The notes beneath the pieces were generated by a model. That model had not been told where the DNA came from, made no database searches, and was given only the letters and a program-made list of their open reading frames with translations. This document shows, one piece after another, positions 8,401 through 15,454 of a DNA stretch of 64,000 nucleotides; the stretch's first letter is position 1; every line of letters begins with the position of its first letter. The translations under genes were made by a program, and so were the position numbers. The DNA is from JAIQFF01 sp963788505 (GTDB taxonomy: Bacteria; Acidobacteriota; Terriglobia; Terriglobales; Acidobacteriaceae): the NCBI GenBank assembly GCA_963788505.1, contig CAWBGY010000008.1, positions 124,001 through 188,000 on the forward strand, given 5' to 3'.

Positions 8401-8468
8401 GGTTGGCGAAAAATCGCGATTACACTCACTAACCGGGTTGTGAGTGTAATCGCTTTTTACAACAGCTA
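8401..8468. repeat. Accessory-region palindromic repeat, copy B (near-perfect)
   Basis: GCGATTACACTCAC (8416-8429) and GTGAGTGTAATCGC (8440-8453) are perfect inverted 14-base arms around a 10-base spacer TAACCGGGTT, which is itself nearly palindromic. TTTTTACAACAGCTA follows on the right, matching copy C. This is the best-preserved of five related copies. Confidence 0.75.
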
Positions 8469-8566
8469 GTCTGGGGAAATTTCGATTCTGACCAAGCCAG
8501 CCGCGGACGCCGCTAGACCGACTGGGTAACGTGGGCGCCGTATGCCCTTTCGTAATCTCCTATGCA

Positions 8567-9040
8567 ATGAAGGACCAGTACCATACTTCCCTCAGGCAAA
8601 TGACTGGTTCTACTCCATCGGCCGCTGGGCGGGCCCCACGCGTTCGAGCCACCGAATACACTCCTGCAGTGCTTCGATACCCGTGCGGTGACTGCGCCAC
8701 GGGCAGCTTGGAGGTCATTTCCTCCACGGGCGGTCTGCTCCGCTTGTCGAAACCCCTGATTCGTGGCACCCGCATCAAGGTGATGTTCCTGACTCAAAGC
8801 GGCCCCGTGCTTGGCGCAGCGGAGATGTTGACTCCTATCTCATGGACGGAGCAGCCATTCCGGTTCGTGGCGCTGGCTCACAGCGATCAACGAAGACTGC
8901 AGGCCCTTACTGGTGGCTCCTTGAAAGCCGGAAACGCCCAAGCCAGTACAGATCGATCAGCAAGTGGATACAGAACACCAATGGATCGACAAATATCGAG
9001 ATGCAGTGAGCCGGAACCCGCCACCCAGGCCGCTCCTTAA
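8567..9040 (+). CDS. PilZ-like domain protein
   Basis: 157 residues from ATG 8567; an in-frame GTG at 8531 is also possible and neither has a strong ribosome-binding site. The middle part resembles a degenerate PilZ beta-barrel: RATEYTPAVLRYPCG, GSLEVISSTGGLLRLSKP, GTRIKVMFLTQSG, GAAEMLTPISWTEQPFRFVA. The usual RxxxR c-di-GMP motif is not clear, so nucleotide binding is doubtful. The last 45 residues are low-complexity and polar. It lies in the module between repeat copies B and C, next to a second PilZ gene. Confidence 0.55.
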   Translation: MKDQYHTSLRQMTGSTPSAAGRAPRVRATEYTPAVLRYPCGDCATGSLEVISSTGGLLRLSKPLIRGTRIKVMFLTQSGPVLGAAEMLTPISWTEQPFRFVALAHSDQRRLQALTGGSLKAGNAQASTDRSASGYRTPMDRQISRCSEPEPATQAAP

Positions 9041-9199
9041 GAGGATGCTTGCAGCAATCACGCCGGGCACAAAATAAGTAATCTCCAGAAACGCCCTTGG
9101 CCTTCAGTGTTGGCCGAAAAACCGCTCTTCATTCCACTGAACGTCCGTAATCTTTGCTCGCAGAGATTGTTTCGCTACCCTGTCTTTACCGGTGGATAG

Positions 9200-9754
9200 A
9201 TGATCCTCAAACGGCACTCCAAACCAGACCGACGACGGCGGAAACGCCAATTGCTGAACACATCCGTGAAAGTATTCACCGAGTCCGCCCAGTTGGATGG
9301 TCTTGGTATCAATCTCAGCGATGTCGGCATGTGCCTGTTTACCATGGCAAATCTCCAAGTGGGATCTCAGATTCAGGTCGAATTTCTCCCGCCCCAAAGC
9401 AAGGAACCGGTTCGAGTTTCCGGGATTGTTCGACATCGCGCTCTCTATCTATACGGAGTCGATTTTCGGTGGAGTCAGATCAACACTCAGGCAGTCGGGC
9501 AGACGCAGCACAATACCTCACCGCACTTGGCGGCTGAGGGACCAGAAACATCACCGAGCGGTTGTGAGTGTAAACGCCTGTTAACAACAGCTAACTGCCC
9601 GTTGGCCCGTGCATCCGGACACTCAGTTCAGGAGTCAGCAAAATCGTCCGGTTCCAACTTCCATAGCTTGTCTCTCCCGGTGTTTGATTGTGTCGAAACC
9701 AAGGCGGCCTTTCGTAACAATGCAAAGCAGGGCAGCAACCCCGCCGTAGGCTAG
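9200..9754 (+). CDS. PilZ domain protein with repeat-derived C-terminal extension
   Basis: 184 residues. Residues 1-100 form a PilZ domain: the basic RRRRKRQLLNTSVKV N-terminus, GINLSDVGMCLF (DxSxxG-like motif), VGSQIQVEFLPPQ and VRHRALYLYGVDFRW. PilZ domains usually bind c-di-GMP. Residues after about 105 read straight through repeat copy C (SGCECKRLLTTAN is the repeat translated) and then overlap antisense the 3' end of the CPBP gene, so this tail is probably not ancestral. An original stop near 9500 may have been lost on repeat insertion. Confidence 0.65.
   Translation: MILKRHSKPDRRRRKRQLLNTSVKVFTESAQLDGLGINLSDVGMCLFTMANLQVGSQIQVEFLPPQSKEPVRVSGIVRHRALYLYGVDFRWSQINTQAVGQTQHNTSPHLAAEGPETSPSGCECKRLLTTANCPLARASGHSVQESAKSSGSNFHSLSLPVFDCVETKAAFRNNAKQGSNPAVG
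9500..9593. repeat. Accessory-region palindromic repeat, copy C
   Basis: The right arm GGTTGTGAGTGTAAACGCC then TGTTAACAACAGCTA (9560-9593) is well preserved and similar to A and B. The left arm is degraded, with only GACGCAGCACAATACCTCACC around 9502-9522 recognisable. It lies inside the 3' part of the PilZ reading frame. Confidence 0.5.
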
Positions 9755-10486
9755 CCAAAGAACATTGTGCTGGACTGAGTTGCTGTAGAGTTCCGCCTTT
9801 CCGACCATGTCATTAAGGATGATCCCAGTCCCCACGTTATAGATATTGTGTACGATGATTGCGCACAGCACGTTGCCCCCAGAGCAATTGAATGCCAGAG
9901 ACAGAAAGACGGAGGCCCCCATCGTAAGTATCAGGAACTGCCACCATGTCACGTTATAAATGTGACCCAAGATGAGAGGAAGGTGCCAGTTAGCCCAAAA
10001 GAAACCAAGCACGAGCGCAGAACTCACCGGATTCAAAAGACGCTGTAATCGCGGCAGAGCAAAACCGCGCCAGCCAGGTTCCTCACCCAGTGGGCCGCCA
10101 ACCAGGTTGGGAGTGAATAGGACCAGCACTTGCACCAGGGACGACCATTGCCACCGATCAATGCCTGACTTGGTCATAAAGAACGCAGCGGTGAACGCCG
10201 CGACCAGCACCGCCGATGCACCGACCGCGACTCCGATCACGAGATCCGAAAGGCTTGACCAAATCCGCACCACTTTCCAGTTGCGCTCGAAGATTCGGTG
10301 CGTGACCAGCGCGGCCACGGTGGGTCCGAAGGTTCCTATCGAGAGGAAAGCTGGAGGAAGCCTTTTTTCAACCAGAATCGGTATCCATAGAACGGCGCTG
10401 ACAGCATATGCAAGCGGAAAATATGTCGCCAGTTCGCGAAGCGTTCGGCTCCGCGACTCTGCGCCGGTAATCGCAGATGAGGACAC
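9635..10486 (-). CDS. CPBP (CAAX-like) intramembrane metalloprotease
   Basis: 283-residue integral membrane protein with about eight hydrophobic segments, starting at GTG 10486. All three motifs of the CPBP/Abi family are present and ordered: GEEPGWRGFALP (EExxxR), FFWANWHLP (FxxxH-type) and VHNIYNVGTG (HxxxN). These residues bind zinc in Rce1-like proteases. Bacterial members process membrane proteins or act in bacteriocin self-immunity; the substrate here is unknown. It is a single gene between repeat copies C and D, on the opposite strand from the PilZ genes. Confidence 0.88.
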   Translation of the reverse strand: MSSSAITGAESRSRTLRELATYFPLAYAVSAVLWIPILVEKRLPPAFLSIGTFGPTVAALVTHRIFERNWKVVRIWSSLSDLVIGVAVGASAVLVAAFTAAFFMTKSGIDRWQWSSLVQVLVLFTPNLVGGPLGEEPGWRGFALPRLQRLLNPVSSALVLGFFWANWHLPLILGHIYNVTWWQFLILTMGASVFLSLAFNCSGGNVLCAIIVHNIYNVGTGIILNDMVGKAELYSNSVQHNVLWLAYGGVAALLCIVTKGRLGFDTIKHRERQAMEVGTGRFC

Positions 10487-10536
10487 CTCGGGATTATGCC
10501 ACCTCGCTCACGGATCGAGTAGTCGGCAAACCGGAA

Positions 10537-10632
10537 GCTATAGTTGGTGTGACATCGCGATTACACTCATTGACCTTGGTTTTTGGCGAACAAACGGCGC
10601 AAGCTTGTGCTAACGCCTGATAACAGCAATCA
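10537..10632. repeat. Accessory-region palindromic repeat, copy D
   Basis: The left arm ATCGCGATTACACTCATTGACC (10554-10575) is nearly identical to copy B. The right arm TTGTGCTAACGCCTGATAACAGC (10604-10626) is a diverged version of the GTGTAAACGCCTGTTAACAAC arm of copy C. The upstream flank AGCTATAGTTGGTGT resembles the reverse complement of the right flank ACAACAGCTA of copies B and C. Confidence 0.6.
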
Positions 10633-10633
10633 T

Positions 10634-11265
10634 TCACTCAGTCAGCTCAAATTGCATCCGTACGCCCTTTACTTTCGAATGAAGAACCGGAAACGGAGTG
10701 CGTTTGTTGCTGAGGTCTGGAAGACACCCACCGGAACCCGAGTAATCGGCAACAACCTCATAATTTGCGGGGGGTAGAGCTGGCATTCCAAAATGACATG
10801 ATGTGGGTAGTCGAGTATGAAAGCCAATCATCCCACCACTTGGGAGCAGCAAGAAGTGGTCGTTTAACAGCTGCTCGATGTTCTGTCGCTTGGTCTTCTT
10901 CGTGAGACAGTTGTATTCGGCAGTGCGCCGAGCACGAGTACGGCTTCTCAATGATCCGAAGCAAGTAAACTTGGACAGCCGACGTCGTCGTACCCGCTAT
11001 TAAGCTCCTTAGGCACATAAAAGCTCTCCTTGCCTGCGTTTTCTAAAGTGACCGTGACCTCCACGGCCTCTCCGACCTTGTAGGCCGAACGAGCAAGAGA
11101 TGCGACCAACTTCGGAGATGGTGAGCTTGCTGTGGCTTTGCTTTGAGCGTTGGAAGCAACTGCTGGTACCGCAAGCTGGAGCACGCCTATCGCGAGTTGT
11201 CTTTTTGACCGAATCCTGCGACCTGTCGAAGCACTGACCCAGTTTAGACGGGCTGGTCTCCACAC
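10634..11265 (-). pseudogene. Exported Ig-like (BsuPI-like) protein, frameshifted
   Basis: Two frames on the minus strand make one protein. The first part reads KRQLAIGVLQLAVPAVASNA (signal peptide), then LARSAYKVGEAVEVTVTLENA and FYVPKELNSGYDDVGC, and hits TGA soon after. The other frame continues EYNCLTKKTKRQ... MPALPPANYEVVADYSGSGG... FPVLHSKVKGVRMQFELTE to a stop at 10634. Resemblance to BsuPI-like/carbohydrate-binding beta-sandwich proteins is suggestive only. The frames change around 10950-10985. The start is uncertain; GTG 11265 or GTG 11184 would work. The gene fills the module between repeat copies D and E. Confidence 0.5.
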
Positions 11266-11323
11266 GCGCCAGAGCACTGTAGATGTCTGTTCTTCCTGAA
11301 CCTTTGCAGAAACTGTCCACGAT

Positions 11324-11398
11324 GATAACTGTCGTAATATCGCAATTACACTCATTAACCAAGACCTCTTGCCGGGTTGGGTGTAACGCCAACCAGCA
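11324..11398. repeat. Accessory-region palindromic repeat, copy E
   Basis: The left arm ATCGCAATTACACTCATTAACC (11339-11360) matches B and D. The right arm GGGTTGGGTGTAACGCC (11374-11390) is a diverged version of GGGTTGTGAGTGTAATCGC. The left flank GATAACTGTCGTAAT resembles the reverse complement of the right flank of copy C. It is the last copy, in the divergent region before the histidine kinase; the rest of 11266-11622 holds nothing else recognised. Confidence 0.6.
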
Positions 11399-11622
11399 TC
11401 GCCAGGCAGTGCTCGCTTTTTCGGATACTTTCTCCTCCGGATATCTCCACCGCCGATCCCCGCTCCAACCCTGGTAGCGGTTGACCTGGCGGTTCTTTCG
11501 TTACCTTTGTACTCTTTCGTTCCCATCCGGGAAATAGACACTATGAACGGGCGGTGTGCGCACCGCAGCGACCCAAATCCGGGGCGCGGACTCTTACCCG
11601 TAACAGCTTGCAACGGAAGTCA

Positions 11623-13692
11623 ATGAGCCAGGATTCGCACCAGATATACCGGACGATCGCCCGCCTAGGCGCCGTGGTCTTGGTGCTCCTGGGCGCTGTG
11701 GTATTGCTGGGCTGGGTGTGGAATATCGGATTTCTGACCACTGTCCTTCCCGGCCGGATCACCATGAAGCCGAACACCGCAATCGGCTTCCTGTTTCTCG
11801 GGGTTGCTCTCTTCCTGTTGACCCGGTCGGAAAAGACTCGCAGAGCGCAACTCTGGTGCGCCGCTCCCGCAATCGTCGTCATCCTGGCGGGACTGCTCAC
11901 ATTGTTCGAATACCTGTTCCACGTCGATCTCCGGATCGACCAGTTGCTGTTCAAGGATTTGTTGCAATTCCCTTATCCCGGCCGGATGGCCCACATTACC
12001 GCAGTCAATTTTTGTCTTGCCGGAGTCAGTGTCTTGCTGCTGGCGCTCGCTCCGACGCGGGCCAAACTTTCCCAGGCGCTTGCGGCCATCACCGGGCTAA
12101 GCGCTCTTTTCGCCATCATTGGATACCTGTACGGTGTGCCGCTGCTGTACGGATCCATCGCATACACTTCAATGGCGCTCCATACCGGTGCTGGATTTTT
12201 AGTCGGCTCTCTTTCTGTTTTGTTTTGTCGTCCTGACCGAGGCCTGATGTCGGTGCTGACCAACTCTTACCCTGGAGGCTGGCTGGCCCGCAAACTGCTC
12301 CCCGTTGCGGCTCTTGCTCCCGCGTTGCTGGGGGCCGTGTGCATCCAGAGTAAGTTGTTTTCGAGCGACGTGCGGCTGGGCATCGCCTCTCTGGTGGTGG
12401 TCCAGATCGTGCTATTTGTGGCCCTGATCTGGATCCTGGCATTTGTGCTCAATCGTGCCGAAGCCGAAAAGGCAACTGCCGAGGACGCCCTGGCCCGGTC
12501 GGAAAAGCTCTTGCAGCAATCCCAGAAAATGGAAGCCATTGGGCTTCTGGCCGGCGGAGTAGCCCACGATTTCAACAACCTGCTCGCCGTGATCAACGGC
12601 TACAGCGATCTGCTGCTCGAACGTCTCGATCTCCCCGACCTCGACCGCCGAGGTCTGGAGCAGATCAAGCAAGCCGGGAACAGCGCCGCTTCCCTGACCC
12701 GCCAGCTCCTGATGCTGAGCCGTCAGCAGGTGGTCGAGCCCGTGGTTCTGAACATTAACCAAACCGTCGGTAACCTGGACAAAATGCTTCGGCGCCTGAT
12801 CAAGGAGAACATTGAATTCTCCTTTGTTCTCGATCCCCAGCTCGATCGCGTCAAGGCCGATCCCGGACAGATCGAGCAAATTGTGCTGAATCTGATCGTC
12901 AACGCGCGCGACGCCATGCCGAATGGCGGAAAGCTGCGCATCCAGACAAAAAATGTCGAGAAGCAAAATCCTCAAGCAGGTCCGGAAGCGTTGCCTGGCC
13001 GCTTCGTGCTGCTGGAGGTGACTGACACTGGAACGGGTATGGACCAGCAAACCCAGGCGCACATCTTCGAACCATTTTTCACCACCAAAGCCGTGGGTAA
13101 AGGAACCGGTCTGGGCCTGGCAACGGTCTATGGAATCGTGAAGCAGAGCAACGGTTTTATCGAAGTCCAGAGCGCGCCGGGCCGCGGCTCGTCTTTCCAG
13201 ATCCATCTTCCTGCCGAGACCCAGGCGGGCGCCGCCCTCGAACCCGGCAAAGACATGGCTGAACCTGCTTTTTCAGGAGAAACGGTATTGGTCGTCGAAG
13301 ACGCCAAACCACTGCGGGAGTTGATTTGCCAAGCCTTGAGCGCGTCCGGATGCAACGTGTTGTCGGCGCCGGAAGGCCAGGAAGCTTTGCGCATCGTCGA
13401 CCAGCAAAAAGGCGTGATCGATCTGCTGGTGACGGACGTGATCATGCCCGGAATGAACGGCCCTGCCCTGGCCAAACAAGTCCGCTCCCTGCGCCCGGAA
13501 ATGAAAATACTCTACATGACCGGATATAGCGGCGAGTTTGTCCGGTCGGACATGCTGGTTCCGGGCGTGTCGTTTATCCAGAAGCCTTTCACCCCTGCCG
13601 ATCTCCGGCGCAAGATCCACAAAATGCTGGCCGACAAGGGCAAAGCCGACACCGCCACTAAAAAAGCTGCCGCCGCCGGTAGCGCCGGCTGA
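11623..13692 (+). CDS. Membrane hybrid histidine kinase with receiver domain
   Basis: 689 residues from ATG 11623 (ACGGAAG upstream; the longer frame from 11554 has no support). About eight hydrophobic helices in residues 15-275 make a MASE-like sensor. A linker helix is followed by the His box LLAGGVAHDFNNLLA (phospho-acceptor near His315), the N-box NLIVNARDAMPNGG, G-boxes VTDTGTGMD and GTGLGLATVYGIVKQ, then a C-terminal receiver (TVLVVEDAKPLR, LLVTDVIMPGMNG with Asp near 605, IQKPFTP). It is an NtrB-like HDFNN kinase. No separate response regulator is nearby, so the output is unknown. The Ala/Lys-rich tail is probably disordered. Confidence 0.92.
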   Translation: MSQDSHQIYRTIARLGAVVLVLLGAVVLLGWVWNIGFLTTVLPGRITMKPNTAIGFLFLGVALFLLTRSEKTRRAQLWCAAPAIVVILAGLLTLFEYLFHVDLRIDQLLFKDLLQFPYPGRMAHITAVNFCLAGVSVLLLALAPTRAKLSQALAAITGLSALFAIIGYLYGVPLLYGSIAYTSMALHTGAGFLVGSLSVLFCRPDRGLMSVLTNSYPGGWLARKLLPVAALAPALLGAVCIQSKLFSSDVRLGIASLVVVQIVLFVALIWILAFVLNRAEAEKATAEDALARSEKLLQQSQKMEAIGLLAGGVAHDFNNLLAVINGYSDLLLERLDLPDLDRRGLEQIKQAGNSAASLTRQLLMLSRQQVVEPVVLNINQTVGNLDKMLRRLIKENIEFSFVLDPQLDRVKADPGQIEQIVLNLIVNARDAMPNGGKLRIQTKNVEKQNPQAGPEALPGRFVLLEVTDTGTGMDQQTQAHIFEPFFTTKAVGKGTGLGLATVYGIVKQSNGFIEVQSAPGRGSSFQIHLPAETQAGAALEPGKDMAEPAFSGETVLVVEDAKPLRELICQALSASGCNVLSAPEGQEALRIVDQQKGVIDLLVTDVIMPGMNGPALAKQVRSLRPEMKILYMTGYSGEFVRSDMLVPGVSFIQKPFTPADLRRKIHKMLADKGKADTATKKAAAAGSAG

Positions 13693-13724
13693 ATAACTCC
13701 ACAAGTCTGAATGCCACCACAAAC

Positions 13725-13856
13725 TACGTAGGGACAGATGTCCTCATCTGTCCGGCGGAGCGAAGCTCTGCTATTTTCTTTCCGGTAAAGAATGGTCCAT
13801 CGTTGCTCGGCCGGACAGATGAAGACATCTGTCCCTGCCTGGTTCGTGGTGGAGAA
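13725..13856. repeat. Intergenic palindromic repeat, GTAGGGACAGATG type, left of HAD gene
   Basis: GTAGGGACAGATGTCCTCATC near 13729 is matched in inverted orientation by GGACAGATGAAGACATCTGTC near 13815, and GGTTCGTGG closes the element. The interior holds GCGGAGCGAAGCTCTGC. It is related to the repeat at 14587-14712 in the same orientation, so the HAD gene is framed by two direct copies. Confidence 0.7.
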
Positions 13857-13922
13857 ACCTTCCGCTATACTTCTTGTGATTCCGCCCGTGAAAACCGGTG
13901 GTTTCGCGGCCGGCTCGATAGC

Positions 13923-14591
13923 ATGCCTCAAATTCGCTGCGCGGCAATGTTGTTTGACCTCGACGGCGTCCTGATCGACTCCACCCGTGTCGTGGCCCGG
14001 GTATGGCATCGCTGGGCGGTTGAGCACGGCTTTGATCCGGAGCAGGTGATTGCTCGTGCGCACGGCCGCCCCAGCCTCACCACGGTGCGCGAATACTTGC
14101 CAGAGGCTGATCACGCAGCTGAAAACCGCGAGGTCGAACGCCGGGAAATGGAAGATCTGGAAGGCATCGTGCTCCTTCCCGGTGCCTTGCGACTGCTCTC
14201 CGAATTGCCCCCTGATCGCTGGACCATCGTGACGTCGTGCACTCGCCCCCTGGCCGAGACCCGCCTTCGGGCAGCCGGATTGCCCGTCCCCGCGCTCATG
14301 GTGACTTCAAACGACATAAAAAATGGCAAGCCGCATCCCGAGCCTTACCTGAAAGGCGCCGCCGTCCTGGGGTATGCAGCCACAGACTGCGTTGTAGTTG
14401 AAGACGTGCCCGCCGGCATCCGCGCGGGCAAGGCAGCCGGCGCCACCGTCATCGCCTTCCGCACCACGGTCAAGGATTCCGAACTAAGGGCTGCGGGGGC
14501 GGATTGGGTGCTGAACAACTGCAGTGATATCTCTGTCGCCAGCAAAGATCCAGACCTCACGCTGGTTCTCAATCTACCGCGAACCGCGTAG
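13923..14591 (+). CDS. HAD-superfamily phosphatase, sugar-phosphatase-like
   Basis: 222 residues from ATG 13923; the upstream extension of the frame is repeat sequence. HAD motif I is LFDLDGVLIDST with nucleophile and acid/base Asp, motif II is VTSCTRP, the motif III Lys is in KNGKPHPEPY, and motif IV is VVEDVPAGIRAGKAAG. The alpha-helical cap follows motif I. It most resembles 2-deoxyglucose-6-phosphatase, YfbT-like or phosphoglycolate-type members. The substrate is probably a small phosphorylated sugar, which sequence alone cannot settle. It stands alone between two related palindromic repeats. Confidence 0.85.
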   Translation: MPQIRCAAMLFDLDGVLIDSTRVVARVWHRWAVEHGFDPEQVIARAHGRPSLTTVREYLPEADHAAENREVERREMEDLEGIVLLPGALRLLSELPPDRWTIVTSCTRPLAETRLRAAGLPVPALMVTSNDIKNGKPHPEPYLKGAAVLGYAATDCVVVEDVPAGIRAGKAAGATVIAFRTTVKDSELRAAGADWVLNNCSDISVASKDPDLTLVLNLPRTA

Positions 14592-14712
14592 GGGCAGATG
14601 TCCTCATCTGCCCGGCGGAGCAAAGCTCCGCTATTTTTTTCGCCCGCATGCAAACCAGTCGAGCTTCGCTCGACTGGGCAGATGAGGACATCTGCCCCTA
14701 CGGGGTTCGTGG
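14587..14712. repeat. Intergenic palindromic repeat, GTAGGGGCAGATG type, right of HAD gene
   Basis: GTAGGGGCAGATGTCCTCATC pairs with GATGAGGACATCTGCCCCTAC. The interior contains GCGGAGCAAAGCTCCGC and CGAGCTTCGCTCG hairpins, and GGTTCGTGG closes the element as at 13856. It overlaps the last codons of the HAD gene (EPRTA region) and ends 20 bases from the stop of the convergent PilZ gene. Confidence 0.75.
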
Positions 14713-14733
14713 CGCTTCCACCGGCGCTCTTAC

Positions 14734-15162
14734 TTACAACTTCTTGATCTCGTCCGCGAGCAGGGCCGCCCGCCGCATCGACGCAACCTCTTTCTGCAAG
14801 CGGTTGATCTCCTCTTCGTTTTCCCGCAGATAAGCCTCATGCCTCTGCTGGAAAAGTGCCAGATTGCGGCTGGCTGGCCGGGCGGCCGCCGAGAGCGAAC
14901 TCAGGAACTCCACGCCAAAGCAATAGCCGTCCCGGCTGCGAATCGTCCCTCTGACCCGCGAATAGGGCGCCGGCAGCTCAACCTCGAGCGGGTCTCCAGG
15001 CTGAAGGTTGATTCCGGCATACAGGGCGAGACCGCCCTTACTGATTTCAATCAGCCGCCCGGGCACGAATACTTTGGATTCCCCGTCGCGCAGAACAACC
15101 AGGACCTGGAGGTCGATCTGCTTTCGCTTCCAGCGACGCGTATTGACGGGGGAGGGCGCCAT
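14734..15162 (-). CDS. PilZ domain protein with C-terminal coiled coil
   Basis: 142 residues from ATG 15162. The N-terminus MAPSPVNTRRWKRKQIDL carries the R(x)nR-like c-di-GMP motif. PGRLIEISKGGLALYA is the DxSxxG-like block, with Glu instead of Asp, and GYCFGVEFLSS ends the barrel. The last 45 residues (LFQQRHEAYLRENEEEINRL and following) form a heptad-rich helix, likely a coiled coil for oligomerisation or partner binding. It is probably a c-di-GMP effector of unknown output. Confidence 0.8.
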   Translation of the reverse strand: MAPSPVNTRRWKRKQIDLQVLVVLRDGESKVFVPGRLIEISKGGLALYAGINLQPGDPLEVELPAPYSRVRGTIRSRDGYCFGVEFLSSLSAAARPASRNLALFQQRHEAYLRENEEEINRLQKEVASMRRAALLADEIKKL

Positions 15163-15454
15163 TCAGAGGGTGATTGAGATGCCTACGTATGTGCTGTCCC
15201 AGTATGGAACGGGCCCATGCAGAGTAGGAGATTACGGAAGTGGCTGTACGTCGCGCCGAGGGTGGAAGGCTAAACCTCGGCGGGTAAGGAGTTTGCGTGA
15301 GTAACGTCCTGCGGGGAAAGGGCCCCGACTCCGCAGTTGCGGAAAGCTCCGGTTTCGGGCGAAACAGGCCTTCCGCCCCGTGAGGACCGGCTTCGCGATC
15401 AAGGCTCGTCGCCGAAGACCGAAGACTGACGACCGAAGACTGACCACCGTCTTC
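15163..15454. other. Non-coding stretch with several hairpins, unassigned
   Basis: No credible gene. It holds CGCCGAG (15254-15260)/CTCGGCG (15276-15282), a GGGG/CCCC pair (15313-15326), TCCGC/GCGGA around 15330-15343 and GTTTCG-GG-CGAAAC around 15352-15365. These are followed by the word repeat GAAGACTGACGACCGAAGAC at 15415-15450. The run of hairpins could be a structured RNA or a repeat relic; no known RNA family was recognised. Confidence 0.35.

Noticed and set aside
9848..10613. ORFs on the + strand opposite the CPBP protease
   Set aside because: They mirror a gene with all protease motifs on the other strand and have no domain of their own.
5512..11398. Classical integron gene-cassette array
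   Set aside because: The repeats are palindromic and border single genes, but RYYYAAC/GTTRRRY core sites and an integrase were not found and genes face both ways. Kept as an open repeat finding instead.
13803..13922. Upstream extension of the HAD gene
   Set aside because: The extra residues are the translation of a palindromic repeat; ATG 13923 fits the family start.
15163..15454. 6S RNA, tmRNA or RNase P RNA
   Set aside because: Hairpins are present, but none of the conserved cores of these RNAs was recognised.
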